NCBI GenBank assembly: GCA_934675115.1
Contig: CAKUPH010000017.1
Location: forward strand, 1 to 31,789
DNA: 31,789 bases
DNA from: an uncultured Oscillospiraceae bacterium
Lineage (GTDB): Bacteria; Bacillota; Clostridia; Oscillospirales; Oscillospiraceae
Direction: 5' to 3'
The notes under the pieces were generated by a model that was not told the DNA's origin, did not search any database, and was given only the letters and a program-made list of their open reading frames with translations. The translations under genes were made by a program, and so were the position numbers. Shown here piece by piece: positions 24,185 to 31,755 of this stretch; within the stretch, counting starts at the first letter, position 1; each line of letters begins with the position of its first letter.

Positions 24185-25177
24185 ATGGCAATCAACTTAA
24201 AGGGACGTTCCTTTCTCACCCTTCAGGACCTGTCCGCCGCCGAGATCCGCTACCTGCTGGATCTGGCCCGGGACCTGAAGGCCAAAAAGCGCATAGGCCT
24301 CCACGGCGAGGCCCTGAAGGGCAAAAACATCGTGCTGCTCTTCGAGAAAACCTCCACCCGCACCCGCTGCTCCTTCGAGGTGGCGGCCCGGGAGGAGGGC
24401 GGCCACGTCACCTATCTGGACCCCGGCTCCTCCCAGATGGGCAAAAAGGAGTCGCTGGAGGACACCGCCAAGGTGCTGGGCCGGTTCTTCGACGGCATCG
24501 AGTACCGGGGCTACGACCAGCAGGCGGTGGTAGATCTGGCGAAATACTCCGGCGTGCCGGTGTTCAACGGCCTCACCGACCTTGACCACCCCACCCAGAT
24601 CCTCGCCGACATGCTGACCATGGAGGAGCACATCGCAAAGCCCCTGAACCGCTGCAAGGTGGCCTTCGTGGGCGACGTGCGCAACAACATGGCCTACGCA
24701 TGGATGTACGGCTGCGCCAAGATGGGGGTGGACTTCGTGGGCTGCGGCCCGCAGCCCCTCATCGACGGGGCGGACAAGTCGGTGCTCACCGCCTGTCAGG
24801 CCGATGGCGAAAAGTCCGGCGCGGACATCCGCCTGTCCGACAATATCGACGACCTCCGGGGGGCCGACGTGCTCTACTCCGACATCTGGGCCTCCATGGG
24901 GGAGGAGGATCTCATCCCGGAGCGGGCGAAGCTGCTGGCTCCCTACCGCATTGACGACAATATGCTGAAAGCCACCGGCAACCCTGACGTGCTGTTCATG
25001 CACTGCCTGCCCTCCTTCCACGACTTTGAGACGAAAACCGCCCGGGAGTGGAAGGAAAAGGGCGTGGACATCCGGGAGGTCACCGACGAGGTGTTCCGCG
25101 GCCCCCATTCCGTGGTGTTCGACGAGGCGGAGAACCGGATGCACACCATCAAGGCCGTCATGGTGGCTACCGTATGA
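24185..25177 (+). CDS. argF: Ornithine carbamoyltransferase
   Basis: A 330-residue transcarbamoylase. The carbamoyl-phosphate site is STRTR (S57-R61) and the ornithine-side motif HCLP (273-276) follows; FNGLTDLDHPTQILADM is the conserved middle segment, and ASMGEE matches the SMG loop of ornithine enzymes, favouring ornithine over aspartate as substrate. Between arcA and arcC it should run in the catabolic direction, splitting citrulline with phosphate into ornithine and carbamoyl phosphate, so arcB is an equally suitable name. AAAGGAG precedes the ATG. It overlaps arcC by four bases (ATGA). Confidence 0.96.
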   Translation: MAINLKGRSFLTLQDLSAAEIRYLLDLARDLKAKKRIGLHGEALKGKNIVLLFEKTSTRTRCSFEVAAREEGGHVTYLDPGSSQMGKKESLEDTAKVLGRFFDGIEYRGYDQQAVVDLAKYSGVPVFNGLTDLDHPTQILADMLTMEEHIAKPLNRCKVAFVGDVRNNMAYAWMYGCAKMGVDFVGCGPQPLIDGADKSVLTACQADGEKSGADIRLSDNIDDLRGADVLYSDIWASMGEEDLIPERAKLLAPYRIDDNMLKATGNPDVLFMHCLPSFHDFETKTAREWKEKGVDIREVTDEVFRGPHSVVFDEAENRMHTIKAVMVATV

Positions 25178-26121
25178 GCGGCCCGGTGAAGGTCGTTGTC
25201 GCGCTGGGCGGCAACGCGCTGGAGGACAAGGCCCTGCCCCCCACGGCGGAAAGCCAGCTTCAGGTGGCCGGGCGGACGGCGGAGCAGCTGGCGGAGCTGT
25301 CCTGCGCCGGGTACGAGCTGGCGGTGGTCCACGGCAACGGCCCTCAGGTGGGCCGCATCCTGCTGGCCAGCGAGACGGCGGCGGACGTGACGCCGCCCAT
25401 GCCCTTTGACGTGTGCGGCGCCATGAGTCAGGGCTATATCGGCTACCATTTGCAGCAGGCCCTCACCGCCGCCCTCCACCGCCGGGGGCGGCACATCCCG
25501 GTGGTGACGGTGGTGACCCAGATGGTGGTGGACCCGGCAGACCCGGCCTTCCGCCGCCCCACCAAGCCCATCGGCCCCTTTTACACCGAGGAGCAGGCCA
25601 TCCGGCTGGAGGAGGAAAAGGGCTTCACCATGAAGGAGGACTCCGGCCGGGGCTGGCGGCGGGTGGTGCCCTCTCCCAAGCCCCGGCGCATCGTGGAGAT
25701 CGGCACCATCCGCACCCTGTGGGACACCACGGTGACCATCGCCTGCGGCGGGGGCGGCGTGCCGGTGCTGGAGCAGCCGGACGGCTCCCTCAAGGGGGTG
25801 GCCGCCGTCATTGACAAGGATCTGGCCGCCTGCCGTCTGGCGCAGGAGATGGAGGCCGACATCCTCATGATCCTCACGGAGGTGCCCGCCGTGGCGGTGA
25901 GCTTCGGCAAGCCCAATCAGCGGGATCTGGGGGAGGTCACAGTGGAGGAACTGGACCGCTATGCCGCCGCCGGGGAATTCGGCGAGGGCTCCATGCTGCC
26001 CAAGGTGGAGGCGGCCGCCGCCTTTGCCCGCTCCGCCCCCGGGCGCACCGCCGTCATCACCTCGCTGGAGCTGGGCCTTGCGGCGCTGGATGGCCGGGCG
26101 GGCACCCGGGTCACAGGATAG
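25174..26121 (+). CDS. arcC: Carbamate kinase
   Basis: A 315-residue amino-acid-kinase-fold enzyme that makes ATP from carbamoyl phosphate and ADP, the energy-yielding step of the pathway. Motifs: VVVALGGNAL (7-16), the VVHGNGPQVG loop, RRVVPSPKP, the phosphate-site region IACGGGGVPV, and VIDKDLAACRLA for nucleotide binding. Length is normal (about 310). The start is the ATG overlapping the argF stop; a longer open frame upstream runs inside argF. It is followed 11 bases later by the permease gene with TAGGAGG as ribosome site. Confidence 0.97.
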   Translation: MSGPVKVVVALGGNALEDKALPPTAESQLQVAGRTAEQLAELSCAGYELAVVHGNGPQVGRILLASETAADVTPPMPFDVCGAMSQGYIGYHLQQALTAALHRRGRHIPVVTVVTQMVVDPADPAFRRPTKPIGPFYTEEQAIRLEEEKGFTMKEDSGRGWRRVVPSPKPRRIVEIGTIRTLWDTTVTIACGGGGVPVLEQPDGSLKGVAAVIDKDLAACRLAQEMEADILMILTEVPAVAVSFGKPNQRDLGEVTVEELDRYAAAGEFGEGSMLPKVEAAAAFARSAPGRTAVITSLELGLAALDGRAGTRVTG

Positions 26122-26132
26122 GAGGGACGCGC

Positions 26133-27527
26133 ATGGGCAAGTTCAGAATGCCCTCGGCCTACACGGTGCTGTTTCTCATCATCCTGCTCATGACCGCCCT
26201 GACGTGGGTCATCCCCTCCGGCGCGTATGACTACGGCCCGGACGGCGAGCCCATCGCCGGGACCTACCACCGGGTGGAGGACGAAAAGCAGCCCCTGTCC
26301 GCCGTGGTCATGGCCCCGCTGGAGGGCCTTTACGAGGCCATCGACATCGCCGCGTTCATCCTCATGGTGGGCGGCTTTCTGGGGGTGGTGTCCAAAACCG
26401 GGGCCATCGACGCGGGCATCTCCAACATCATCCGGAAGCTCAGGGGCCGGGAAAAGCTGCTCATCCCCATCCTCATGTGCGCCTTCGCTCTGGGCGGCAC
26501 CACCTTCGGCATGGCGGAGGAGACCATCGCCTTTTACCCGCTGGTGCTGCCCATCGTGGTGGCGGCGGGGTATGACACCGTCACCGGCGTGGCCATTATC
26601 CTGCTGGGGGCTGGGGTGGGCGTCATTGGCTCCACTGTCAACCCCTTTGCCACCGGCATCGCTGCGGGCTTCGCCGGGGTCACGCTGGGGGAGGGGATGC
26701 TGCTGCGGGTGGTCATGCTGATTTTACTGCTGGCCCTCGCCGTCTGGTTCGTCATGGCCTACGCACAGCGGGTGAAGGACGACCCCGCCCGCTCGGTGGT
26801 GGCCGACCGCCGGAGCGAGCACCTGACCCACTTCGGCGCCCTCCGGCAGGAGGAGCGGCAGCTCGCCGCCACCCAGAAGCTGGCCCTGACCCTCTTCTCC
26901 GTCACCTTTCTGGTGATGGTGTACGCCGTCATCCCCTTCGACGATATGGGCCTGCCCCTGCCCGCGCTGGGCTGGTGGTTCCCCCAGCTGTCCGCCCTGT
27001 TTCTGGCGGCGGCGGTGATCACCGGGCTTGCCTGCCGCCTTGGGGAGGAAAATATCATCAGCGCCTTTATCTCCGGCGCGGCGGAGCTGCTGGGCGTGGC
27101 CTTCATCATCGGTATTTCCCGGGGCATCACCGTCATCATGAACAACGGCAAAATTACGGACACCATCCTGAGCTGGGGCGAGTCCGCCCTGTCCGGCGCG
27201 GGGCCGCTGACCTTCACCGCGCTGGTCTATCTCATCTATTTCCCGCTGTCCTTCCTCATCCCGTCCACCTCCGGCCTTGCCACCCTGTCCATGCCCGTCA
27301 TGGCTCCGCTGGCGGACTTCGCCGGGGTGGGCCGGGACGTGATCATCACCGCATTCCAGTCCGCCTGCGGTCTTGTGAACCTGCTGACTCCCACCAGCGC
27401 CGTGGTCATGGGTGCGCTGGCCATCGGCCGGATCTCCTACGACCGCTGGCTGAAGTTCGCGTGGAAGTATCTCGTCATGGCCTTCGTCCTCATTCTGGCA
27501 CTGCTGTGTCTGGCAGTGCTGATGTAA
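26133..27527 (+). CDS. YfcC family permease, probable arginine/ornithine exchanger
   Basis: A 464-residue membrane protein with about 11-12 membrane segments, of the YfcC/C4-dicarboxylate-carrier-like superfamily. The opening PSAYTVLFLIILLMTALTWVIPSGAY is diagnostic, and conserved later parts include FGMAEETIAFYPL and LIPSTSGLATLSMPVMAPLAD. YfcC proteins often sit in arginine deiminase operons in place of ArcD, so exchange of arginine for ornithine is the best guess. That is a context-based inference; sequence alone does not give the substrate. It is the last gene of the operon, and a perfect hairpin starts at the base after its stop. Confidence 0.85.
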   Translation: MGKFRMPSAYTVLFLIILLMTALTWVIPSGAYDYGPDGEPIAGTYHRVEDEKQPLSAVVMAPLEGLYEAIDIAAFILMVGGFLGVVSKTGAIDAGISNIIRKLRGREKLLIPILMCAFALGGTTFGMAEETIAFYPLVLPIVVAAGYDTVTGVAIILLGAGVGVIGSTVNPFATGIAAGFAGVTLGEGMLLRVVMLILLLALAVWFVMAYAQRVKDDPARSVVADRRSEHLTHFGALRQEERQLAATQKLALTLFSVTFLVMVYAVIPFDDMGLPLPALGWWFPQLSALFLAAAVITGLACRLGEENIISAFISGAAELLGVAFIIGISRGITVIMNNGKITDTILSWGESALSGAGPLTFTALVYLIYFPLSFLIPSTSGLATLSMPVMAPLADFAGVGRDVIITAFQSACGLVNLLTPTSAVVMGALAIGRISYDRWLKFAWKYLVMAFVLILALLCLAVLM

Positions 27528-27676
27528 CTCAGAAATGCAGGCATTTCTGAGACAGAATACAGGCCGCTGCGCGCACTTGCACACACTTGCGGCCTGAGAA
27601 GTGTTTTTCCCGAGGCGCATGTCCCCGGGAAAAACAGATTTTAATCTATTCCGCCGCCTGCGGGCGGCGGAACTCT
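27528..27676 (+). repeat. Structured intergenic element, copy A
   Basis: Parts in order: hairpin H0 (27528-27538 with 27541-27551, perfect, directly after the permease stop); H1 closed by CAGGCCGC (27560-27567) and GCGGCCTG (27589-27596); GAGAAGTG (27596-27603); H2 with stem GTTTTTCCCG/CGGGAAAAAC (27603-27612, 27626-27635) and a 13-base loop holding CGCATGT; ATTTTA; H3 with stem TTCCGCCGCC/GGCGGCGGAA (27649-27658, 27663-27672) and loop TGCG; AACTCT. The same order with the same motifs occurs at 29617-29792 with compensatory changes in the stems. No open frame of interest crosses it. It may be a non-coding RNA, a processing or termination module, or a dispersed repeat. Confidence 0.75.
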
Positions 27677-27725
27677 GCAAGGCTTCTGTACCGCTATATG
27701 GCAGGCTCCGCCTTTTTCGGCGAAA

Positions 27726-27756
27726 AAAGCAGCCCCGGAGCATCCGGGGCTGCTTT
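27726..27756 (-). terminator. Terminator of the MarR gene
   Basis: A 13-base perfect stem (27726-27738 with 27744-27756) and 5-base loop; on the - strand a six-T run follows from within the stem end. It lies about nine bases beyond the MarR stop. An adjacent CGCC..GGCG repeat (about 27711-27722) adds structure between it and the element to the left. Confidence 0.88.
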
Positions 27757-27764
27757 CATGTACT

Positions 27765-28193
27765 TCAAATCTGTTTTGCGTCAATATTTTTTCGAATGGT
27801 CTGGAAAATGTGCTCGGCAATCTCCAGCTCCTCGTCCGTCAGGCCGGCAAAGACCTTCTCCGCCTCGCGGGGCATGAAGTCCCGGAGCTTGTGGGCCATG
27901 CGCCGCCCCTCGTCGGTAAGCAGGATCTGGTTGCGCTTGCCTCCCTCCTCCGACGGGAGCCGGAGAATAAGGCCGCGGCTCTCCATCCGCCCCAGCATGA
28001 CGCTGATGGTGGCGGCGGACACCTGCCGGAAATCGGCAAGCTCCTTCTGGCTGCACGGGCCGATGATGTCCAGCGCGCTGAGCAGCGCGCCCTGTCCGCT
28101 GTGTATGCCCAGTTGGGCCACCTGACGCTCCACGTAGCCGGTGTGGATCCGGCTGGTGTCGGTCAGAATATCCAATAATCTTGTCCGATCCAT
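27765..28193 (-). CDS. MarR-family transcriptional regulator
   Basis: A 142-residue winged-helix protein: CSQKELADFRQVSAATISVMLGRMESRGLI is the helix-turn-helix (about residues 45-75) and the basic wing (EEGGKRNQILLTDEGRRM) follows. MarR proteins bind DNA as dimers and usually repress nearby transport or stress genes until a small ligand binds. The ATG at 28193 has AGAGAGGA upstream; a TTG at 28220 in frame is less likely. It has a strong promoter with an operator-like palindrome, and lies on the same strand as the chromate-type transporter genes but after them, in a separate unit. Confidence 0.92.
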   Translation of the reverse strand: MDRTRLLDILTDTSRIHTGYVERQVAQLGIHSGQGALLSALDIIGPCSQKELADFRQVSAATISVMLGRMESRGLILRLPSEEGGKRNQILLTDEGRRMAHKLRDFMPREAEKVFAGLTDEELEIAEHIFQTIRKNIDAKQI

Positions 28194-28224
28194 GACAAAG
28201 ACGTTCCTCTCTCCGCGCAAAATG

Positions 28225-28270
28225 TTAGCTGACTAAGTCCATAGTATAGTCCTTTCCCCGGCGTTGTCAA
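28225..28270 (-). promoter_or_regulatory. MarR promoter with start-point palindrome
   Basis: On the - strand a consensus TTGACA (28265-28270) and TATACT (28243-28248) are 16 bases apart. TTAGCTGACTAA (28225-28236), with TTAG/CTAA arms, covers the likely start point, a standard place for MarR autorepression. Confidence 0.7.
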
Positions 28271-28288
28271 TGGACGAACCGATCCTTT

Positions 28289-28337
28289 TTTGTGGAAAAC
28301 GCCATGTCCAAAATTTGGACATGGCGTTTTCCACAAA
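28289..28337. repeat. 49-base perfect palindrome
   Basis: Two 24-base arms (28289-28312 and 28314-28337) are exact reverse complements around a single A at 28313. It lies upstream of the MarR promoter and about 100 bases beyond the stop of the transporter gene at 28440. The arms hold the motif ACGCCATGTCC. There is no T-run on the side needed to end the transporter message, so it is not a classical terminator for it. The 28338-28439 stretch to the gene holds only a short CCCGCG/CGCGGG repeat. Confidence 0.9.
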
Positions 28338-28439
28338 GGGCTGAACCCCATGTACTCCCGCGCTTTTTTGCGCCGTGCCGCGGGCCGTTCGCCGCTGAAT
28401 CTGAAAATTTTTGGCGTAACTTCCAACCGCGCACAGCGG

Positions 28440-29000
28440 TCACATCTGAAAAAGGATGCCCGCCAGCGCGGACAGGCCGATGAAGCAGATGGGGTGGAGC
28501 TTTTTCGCCGGGGTGTACTTCATGAGGATAAAGACCACCGCCGCCAGCACGATGGCTTTCCAGTTGAAGAAGGCCGCGCCGAAGGGCATCCCCGTCCGCA
28601 GCAGGGCGATCTCCGCCACCTGAAGGAGGGCGGCAGTGATGAGGGCCACCGACGCGGCCCGCAGACCGTAAAACACCGCGTCCACCGCCTTGGACTGGCG
28701 GAACCGCTGGAGGAACTGGGCGATGATGAGGATGACCACGATGGACGGGAACACCAGCCCCAGCGTGGCGGCGATCCCGCCGGGGATTCCCGCAGTGGTG
28801 AAGCCCACGTAGGTGGCGGTATTCACCCCCATGGGGCCGGGGGTGGACTCGGACACGGCGATCATGTCCGCCAACTGGCCGGAGGTGAACCAGCCGGTTC
28901 GCTCCCCCAGATCGGTGAGAAAGGGGATGGTGGCAAGGCCGCCGCCGATGGAAAAGAGGCCCACCTTGCAGAATTCAAGGAAAAGACGAAGCAGGATCAT
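28440..29000 (-). CDS. Chromate transporter family protein, second half-size subunit
   Basis: A 186-residue membrane protein with about five to six membrane segments, half the size of a classical ChrA. Family marks: FLEFCKVGLFSIGGGLATIPFL near the start, SESTPGPMGVNTATYVGF in the middle, then IAATLGLVFPSIVVIL. Two adjacent half-size genes form the short-chain CHR arrangement, in which the two proteins probably assemble as a pair. Some members expel chromate; in anaerobes the natural substrate is often unknown. Its ATG overlaps the stop of the partner gene by four bases. Confidence 0.9.
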   Translation of the reverse strand: MILLRLFLEFCKVGLFSIGGGLATIPFLTDLGERTGWFTSGQLADMIAVSESTPGPMGVNTATYVGFTTAGIPGGIAATLGLVFPSIVVILIIAQFLQRFRQSKAVDAVFYGLRAASVALITAALLQVAEIALLRTGMPFGAAFFNWKAIVLAAVVFILMKYTPAKKLHPICFIGLSALAGILFQM

Positions 29001-29614
29001 TTCGCAAGCCCTCCCTTCGCCGCGCGGATGCACAGCCCGGATACGCCCGCGATGACCACCAGCACCACCGGCGAGCAGAGATAGCTCAGCACCGCGCCCA
29101 GCGCGCCGCCGGGCATGGTGACAAAGGTCCCCGCGGCGGACAGGAGCAATACCACGAGGTACAGGATCCGGGTGGGCCAGTCCACCACGGAGGTCTTGCA
29201 GAGCTTGATGACGCTGGTGGTGATGAGGGCCACCACACCGGCCCGGATGCCGTTAAAGGCGTGAATGACCCATTGGATCTCCATAAAATTCTGCAAAAAC
29301 GCCGCAATGAGCAGGATGATGACGATGGACGGAAACACCAGCCCCAGCGTGGCAATGACGCCGCCGGCGACCCCCGCCTGACTGCTGCCCACAAAGGTCG
29401 CCGTGTTCACAGCGATGATGCCGGGGGTGCACTGGCCCACGGCGTAGTAGTCGGCCAGCTGCTCCTCCGTGGCCCAGCCCTTGCTGTCCACCAGCTCCCG
29501 CTGGAGGATGGGCAGCATGGCGTAGCCGCCGCCGAAGGTGCACACGCCGATTTTGGCAAAGGTAAAGAACAGATCCGCGAATTTTTTGAACAAGAATATC
29601 ACCGCTTTAATCAA
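28997..29614 (-). CDS. Chromate transporter family protein, first half-size subunit
   Basis: About 205 residues if it starts at the TTG at 29614; a GTG at 29602 is also possible. The family part begins LFFTFAKIGVCTFGGGYAMLPIL, then the QCTPGIIAVNTATFVG motif and ATLGLVFPSIVIIL. A longer frame from ATG 29740 would run through the structured element next door and add residues with no resemblance to the family, so I reject it. No good ribosome site is seen before either short start, which leaves the start uncertain. It is translationally coupled to the second subunit. Confidence 0.85.
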   Translation of the reverse strand: MIKAVIFLFKKFADLFFTFAKIGVCTFGGGYAMLPILQRELVDSKGWATEEQLADYYAVGQCTPGIIAVNTATFVGSSQAGVAGGVIATLGLVFPSIVIILLIAAFLQNFMEIQWVIHAFNGIRAGVVALITTSVIKLCKTSVVDWPTRILYLVVLLLSAAGTFVTMPGGALGAVLSYLCSPVVLVVIAGVSGLCIRAAKGGLAK

Positions 29615-29616
29615 CT

Positions 29617-29792
29617 CGTCGAAAAAGGCAAAGCCTTTTCCGACGGAAGAACTGCACCCCGCTGCATCGCACGGCATGGCCGTTGATAGCAGGCCATGCC
29701 GCACGTTTGCGGGGCGAGAAGTGTTTTCTGCCACGCACATGTCGCGGCAGAAAACGAATTTTATTTTTTTCGCCGCTGCGGCGGCGAAACTC
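29617..29792 (+). repeat. Structured intergenic element, copy B
   Basis: Same order as copy A: H0 (29617-29629 with 29633-29645, one mismatch); H1 closed by CCCCGC (29657-29662) and GCGGGG (29709-29714), enclosing an extra 10-base hairpin (29672-29681 with 29692-29701); GAGAAGTG (29716-29723); H2 stem GTTTTCTGCC/GGCAGAAAAC (29723-29732, 29746-29755) with a 13-base loop containing CACATGT; ATTTTA; H3 stem TTTCGCCGC/GCGGCGAAA (29768-29776, 29781-29789) with loop TGCG; AACTCT (29788-29793). It lies between two - strand genes, so its motif strand is opposite to both. It takes up nearly the whole gap. Confidence 0.75.
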
Positions 29793-29807
29793 TACGAGGT
29801 TTTTTCC

Positions 29808-31721
29808 TTACTCCAGCCCTTCCAGCTGGTCGAGCCAGAGTCGGGCCACCGCGTCACTGGGCATCCGCCAGTCGCCGCGGGGGGAGAGGGTCAGGGTGCC
29901 AACCTTGGGGCCGTCGGGCAGGCAGGAGCGCTTGAACTGCTGGGCGAAGAACCGCCGGTAGAAGCTCCGCAGCCACCGGAGCAGCTCCGCCCGGTCGTGC
30001 CGGCCCTCCATGGCCCGCTCGGCCAGCCGCAGCACCTTCCGGGGCGAAAAGCCCCAGCGCACGGCGTAGTAGAGGAAGAAGTCGTGCAGCTCATAGGGCC
30101 CCACCAGATCCTCCGTCCGCTGGGCGATCTCCCCGTCCTTGGGGGGCAGCAGCTCGGGGGAGACGGGGGTATCCAGAATGTCCCGGAGCACCTCCGCCAG
30201 ACGGCCGCCCCGGTCGTCGGCCACGAAGGCCACCAGATGGCGCACCAGCGTCTTGGGGATGGAGGCGTTCACGCCGTACATGCTCATGTGGTCGCCGTTG
30301 TAGGTGGCCCAGCCCAGCGCCAGCTCGGACAGGTCGCCGGTGCCGATGACCAGACCGCCCGCCTTATTCGCGATGTCCATGAGCACCTGCGTGCGCTCCC
30401 GGGCCTGCCCGTTTTCGAAGGTCACGGAGTGGTCGTCCATGGACTGGCCGATGTCGGCAAAATGCTGCCGCACCGCCGCGCCGATGTCCACAACCCGCAG
30501 AGTTGCCCCCAGCTCCTCCGCCAGCAGCTCCGCGTTGGAGCGGGTCCGGGCGGTGGTGCCGAAGCAGGGCATGGTGACGGCGATGATGTCCTTATGGTCC
30601 CGGCCCAGCAGGTCGAAGGCCATGACGGTGATAAGGATGGCGAGGGTGGAATCCAGCCCGCCAGACAGGCCGATGACCGCCGCGGCGGCGTGGGTGTGCT
30701 CCAGCCGCTGCTTGAGACCCAGCGCCGCGATGCGCAGGATCTCGTCGCACCGCTCCGCCCGGTCCCGCTGGCCCTGGGGCACGAAGGGCGCGGGGGAGAC
30801 GGGGCGGGTGAGGGCGGTCTCCGTATCCTTGAGGGAGAAGCTCTGCCGCCAGACGTTCTCCGTATCCCCGCTGAAGGTGGTCATGCGGCGGCGCTCGTAA
30901 ACCAGCCGCCCAACATCCAGTTCCGTGGCCGTCAGGCCGGTGGAAAAGCGGTTTTCCGCCAGAAGTGCGCCATTTTCCGCGATCATGTTGTGCCCGGCGA
31001 ACACCATGTCGGTGGACGACTCGCCCTGCCCCGCATCGGCATACACATAGCCGCACAGCAGCCGGGCGGACTGCCCGGACACCAACTGGCGGCGGTAGGC
31101 GGCCTTGCCCGCCACCTCGTCGCTGGCGGACAGGTTCAGAATCACCGTGGCCCCCGCCCGGGCCAGCCGGACGGAGGGCGGCTCCGCCGCCCACAGGTCC
31201 TCGCACAGCTCCACGCCCACCACAAGGCCGGGCATGCCGGTGCACTCGAACAGCCCGCCGGCGCACAGGGGGATGCAGTCCTGCCCGCACAGGCTGACGG
31301 CGTAGTCCACGCCCCGGCCGGAGACGAACCAGCGCTGCTCGTAAAATTCCCCGTAATTGGGGAGGTACAGCTTGGGGATCAGCCCCAGAATCTTTCCCTT
31401 CTGTATCACAGCGGCGCAGTTATACAGCTTGTTATCCCATTTGCACCGCACCGGCACGCCCACGGCGGTCAGCATGTCCAGCTCCGCCGTCTCCCGCAGG
31501 ATGTAGGCCAGCCCGGCCTCCGCTCCGTCCAGCAGGGTGTCCTGCAAAAACAGGTCGCCGCAGGTGTAGCCGGTGAGGCACAGCTCCGGCAGAGCCAGCA
31601 GCTTCACGCCCTGCTCCGCCGCCTCGGCCATGAGCGCCGCGATCTGTCCGGCGTTGTAGGCGCAGTCCGCCACCCGGATCCGTGGCGTGGCCGCCGCCGC
31701 CTTGATAAAACCGTCTTTCAC
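29808..31721 (-). CDS. nadE: Glutamine-dependent NAD(+) synthetase
   Basis: A 637-residue two-domain enzyme making NAD from deamido-NAD, ATP and glutamine. Residues 1 to about 275 are a nitrilase-type glutaminase with the triad E46 (LPELCLTGY), K117 (PKLYLPNYGEFYE) and C173 (GVELCEDLW). The synthetase half has the ATP loop SGGLDST (352-358), IGTGDLSELALGW and the NGDHMSMYGVN segment. Length fits the long bacterial NadE. The GTG at 31721 is chosen because GGAGGG lies six bases upstream; an ATG at 31784 is less likely because it would put the palindrome at 31738-31755 inside the gene. The tail ends at the edge of element B with no clear terminator. Confidence 0.95.
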   Translation of the reverse strand: MKDGFIKAAAATPRIRVADCAYNAGQIAALMAEAAEQGVKLLALPELCLTGYTCGDLFLQDTLLDGAEAGLAYILRETAELDMLTAVGVPVRCKWDNKLYNCAAVIQKGKILGLIPKLYLPNYGEFYEQRWFVSGRGVDYAVSLCGQDCIPLCAGGLFECTGMPGLVVGVELCEDLWAAEPPSVRLARAGATVILNLSASDEVAGKAAYRRQLVSGQSARLLCGYVYADAGQGESSTDMVFAGHNMIAENGALLAENRFSTGLTATELDVGRLVYERRRMTTFSGDTENVWRQSFSLKDTETALTRPVSPAPFVPQGQRDRAERCDEILRIAALGLKQRLEHTHAAAAVIGLSGGLDSTLAILITVMAFDLLGRDHKDIIAVTMPCFGTTARTRSNAELLAEELGATLRVVDIGAAVRQHFADIGQSMDDHSVTFENGQARERTQVLMDIANKAGGLVIGTGDLSELALGWATYNGDHMSMYGVNASIPKTLVRHLVAFVADDRGGRLAEVLRDILDTPVSPELLPPKDGEIAQRTEDLVGPYELHDFFLYYAVRWGFSPRKVLRLAERAMEGRHDRAELLRWLRSFYRRFFAQQFKRSCLPDGPKVGTLTLSPRGDWRMPSDAVARLWLDQLEGLE

Positions 31722-31737
31722 GGAGATCCCTCCTTTG

Positions 31738-31755
31738 CCGCGCGGATCCGCGCGG
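31738..31755. other. 18-base palindrome in the nadE leader
   Basis: CCGCGCGGATCCGCGCGG is its own reverse complement and lies just upstream of the nadE ribosome site. With no loop bases it makes a poor RNA hairpin, so a DNA operator is possible. The promoter is probably at or beyond the window edge (an AT-rich stretch near 31767-31780). Confidence 0.4.

Noticed and set aside
27587..27877. Small + strand frames across element A and the MarR 3' end
   Set aside because: They cross several hairpins and the MarR terminator; codon pattern is unlike the neighbours.
28163..28426. Short - strand frame translating the 49-base palindrome and the MarR promoter
   Set aside because: It reads straight through the palindrome and the TTGACA/TATACT promoter; no family match or ribosome site. 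Most likely non-coding.
28440..29614. Broken ChrA gene
   Set aside because: Each half has the full family motif set and the pair overlaps by ATGA, which fits the known two-gene short-chain form.
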